Below, piece after piece: positions 62,759 to 64,000 of a DNA stretch of 64,000 bases (positions are counted from its first letter, which is position 1; every line of letters begins with the position of its first letter). A program made the position numbers and the translations under genes. The notes beneath the pieces are model-generated. The model was not told the DNA's origin. It saw only the letters and a list, made by a program, of their open reading frames with translations, and ran no database searches. Location: contig NZ_BONP01000002.1 in assembly GCF_016862775.1 (NCBI RefSeq), forward strand, positions 62,001 to 126,000, given 5' to 3'. This stretch comes from Cellulomonas phragmiteti. GTDB lineage: Bacteria > Actinomycetota > Actinomycetes > Actinomycetales > Cellulomonadaceae.

Positions 62759-62840
62759 CGCGAGCCGTCCCCAGGCACGGCCCACGTCGCGCGCGTCCAC
62801 AGCCGCGGGCGGGCACGGCGTCGGCCGTGGCGCGGCGTCC

Positions 62841-62846
62841 TAGCGT
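62841..62846 (+). promoter_or_regulatory. -10 box for leaderless SAF-protein mRNA
   Basis: TAGCGT ends 6 bases before ATG 62853, with no Shine-Dalgarno visible. Confidence 0.55.
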
Positions 62847-62852
62847 CGCCCC

Positions 62853-63560
62853 ATGGTCGCCCTGACGCCCGCACCACCGCACCGGTACGACGCCGGCGAG
62901 GACCCGCCCGCACCGCTGCCCGCCTCGCCCGGTCCGTGGCGAACCCGCCTGCGGGGCGCGCTGTGGCGGCTGCGGCTCCTGCTCGCGGCCGTGTGCCTCG
63001 GCCTGGCCGCGGCCGCCGTGGTCCACGCGGTCCGCCCGCCCGCCCCGCCGACGGTCCCGGTGGTGGTGCTCGCGCGGGACGTGCCGGCGGGCACCGCGCT
63101 GGCGCCCGGCGACCTCGTGGTGACCCAGGTCCCGCCCGGTGTCGCACCGCGGGGTGCACTCGTCCGCCAGGACGAGGCCAAGGGCCGCGTGACCGCCACC
63201 GACCTGCCCGCGGGTCTGCCGCTCGTCGCGGAGCTGCTCGCGGACGCCACCCTGGCCGGACCGCCCGGCACGGTCGTGGTCGCCGTCCGCCTGGACGACC
63301 CGGCCGTCGCGGACCTGCTCGAGCCCGGTCTGCACCTCGACCTCGTCGCCGCACGCCTCGAGGGCGGCCCCGGGCAGACCGTGGCCCGGCGGGCGCTGGT
63401 GCGCCCGGCGCCGGCCACGGACGACGCACCGGGAGGCCTGCTGGGGGCGACCTCGCCGACCGACGGGCCACCCGTGCTCGTGGCCGTCACGCCGCAGGAG
63501 GCGGTGCTGATCGCCGAGGCGTCGGTCTCGTCCCGGCTGGTCGCTGTCGTCGTGCCATGA
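62853..63560 (+). CDS. SAF-domain protein, CpaB/RcpC-like
   Basis: 235 residues. Single membrane helix (~38-60), then an SAF domain (~68-130: V-V-V-L-A-R-D-V-P-A-G-T-A-L-A-P-G-D-L-V) and a further beta-rich domain (CpaB C-terminal-like) to the end. CpaB proteins help assemble Flp/tad pili, but no tad gene is in the window. Located between fmdB and mscL, as in other actinobacteria. Confidence 0.8.
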   Translation: MVALTPAPPHRYDAGEDPPAPLPASPGPWRTRLRGALWRLRLLLAAVCLGLAAAAVVHAVRPPAPPTVPVVVLARDVPAGTALAPGDLVVTQVPPGVAPRGALVRQDEAKGRVTATDLPAGLPLVAELLADATLAGPPGTVVVAVRLDDPAVADLLEPGLHLDLVAARLEGGPGQTVARRALVRPAPATDDAPGGLLGATSPTDGPPVLVAVTPQEAVLIAEASVSSRLVAVVVP

Positions 63561-63603
63561 TCTGCCCCAGAACGTCGGAATCGTCACGTGACCGGGAGGA
63601 CGC

Positions 63604-64000
63604 ATGTCGGACAACAGGCGCGAGGGTCTGCGCGGCGCGGGTGACCGGCTGCGGTCGGTGGGCGAGAGCCCGCAGCTCAAGGGCATGTCGAAGGTGCTCC
63701 AGGGGTTCAAGGACTTCATCTCGCGCGGGAACGCGATCGAGCTGGCCGTCGGCGTCGTCGTCGGCGCGGCGTTCACGCAGGTCGTCAGCGCGCTGCAGGA
63801 CGGGTTCATCAGTCCGCTGATCGGCTGGGTGTTCGGCAAGCCGAACCTCGAGAACGTCTGGAACATCGGGCCGTACACGTGGCGCGACCCGGGGCCGGGC
63901 GAGGACCCGATCGCCGCCATCCAGGTCGGCGTGGTCCTCAACGCGCTCCTGCAGTTCCTCATCACGGCCGCGGCGATCTACTTCCTCATCGTCGTGCCGC
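63604..64000 (+). CDS. mscL: Large-conductance mechanosensitive channel (partial, runs off the window)
   Basis: The first 132 residues are seen. After an unusually long ~30-residue N-terminus comes M-S-K-V-L-Q-G-F-K-D-F-I-S-R-G-N-A-I-E-L-A-V-G-V-V-V-G-A-A-F, the first pore helix of MscL. The external loop (W-N-I-G-P-Y-T) and second helix start follow. It opens at high membrane tension to release solutes. GGGAGG lies upstream of ATG 63604. The 3' end is outside the window. Confidence 0.93.
   Translation, partial: MSDNRREGLRGAGDRLRSVGESPQLKGMSKVLQGFKDFISRGNAIELAVGVVVGAAFTQVVSALQDGFISPLIGWVFGKPNLENVWNIGPYTWRDPGPGEDPIAAIQVGVVLNALLQFLITAAAIYFLIVVP

Overview
The window is 64 kb of chromosome from a very high-GC actinobacterium, most likely a member of Cellulomonadaceae. 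That call rests on third codon positions that are almost always G or C, frequent GTG starts, many 4-base GTGA/ATGA gene overlaps, and the gene order galU-moeA-rimJ with 5-formyl-THF cyclo-ligase, fmdB and mscL, plus metG-tatD-rpf-rsmA-ispE. No insertion sequence, integrase, prophage, CRISPR array or rRNA gene is visible. No gap between called genes exceeds about 300 bases.

Region 1 (1-18.9 kb) is an exopolysaccharide locus. It starts with the tail of a tyrosine-kinase-like chain-length regulator and an O-antigen-ligase/polymerase. A mostly minus-strand set follows: a DDD-type glycosyltransferase, a secreted beta-helix protein, a GT2, a MOP flippase, a GT4, a 1,714-residue secreted beta-propeller/FN3/LamG/PKD protein, a lipoprotein, a CDP-alcohol phosphatidyltransferase, a DUF1972 glycosyltransferase, a TagD-like cytidylyltransferase and the initiating sugar transferase. 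Together these can start a glycan on the lipid carrier, extend it, decorate it through a CDP-alcohol, flip it and polymerise it. The two secreted proteins are probably its surface partners.

Region 2 (19-26.3 kb) holds pth, rplY, prs and glmU, an UPF0114 membrane protein, an MFS transporter, tRNA-Gln and a TetR regulator. Region 3 (26.3-33.4 kb) holds an SPFH/zinc-ribbon/small-membrane-protein operon resembling Bacillus YdjGHI, a MarR regulator, an SRPBCC-ABC-F-ArsR operon behind a near-perfect 40-bp palindrome, and a TsnR-like (thiostrepton-resistance type) rRNA methyltransferase with a strong hairpin against its Shine-Dalgarno. Region 4 (33.5-37.8 kb) is an ABC-2 exporter with a LuxR-type two-component system that is itself tail-coupled to rsmA-ispE.

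Region 5 (37.8-48.3 kb) holds ispE, rsmA, two paralogous DUF348/G5 peptidoglycan hydrolases (one an Rpf) that share an upstream GTAAC-N6-GTGAC element, tatD, metG, a PH-domain protein, a 55-residue membrane protein and a sugar dehydrogenase lipoprotein. Region 6 (48.4-64 kb) holds pncA, rsmI, a protein O-mannosyltransferase, a GH20 hexosaminidase, a GlsB-type stress protein, galU, tRNA-Ala, a membrane protein, rimJ, moeA, 5-FCL, a penicillin acylase, an FmdB protein with 15-bp tandem repeats, a SAF-domain protein and the start of mscL. Several genes have a TANNNT -10 box exactly 6-7 bases before the start codon, which predicts leaderless mRNAs.

All functional calls come from reading the translations; no database search was run.
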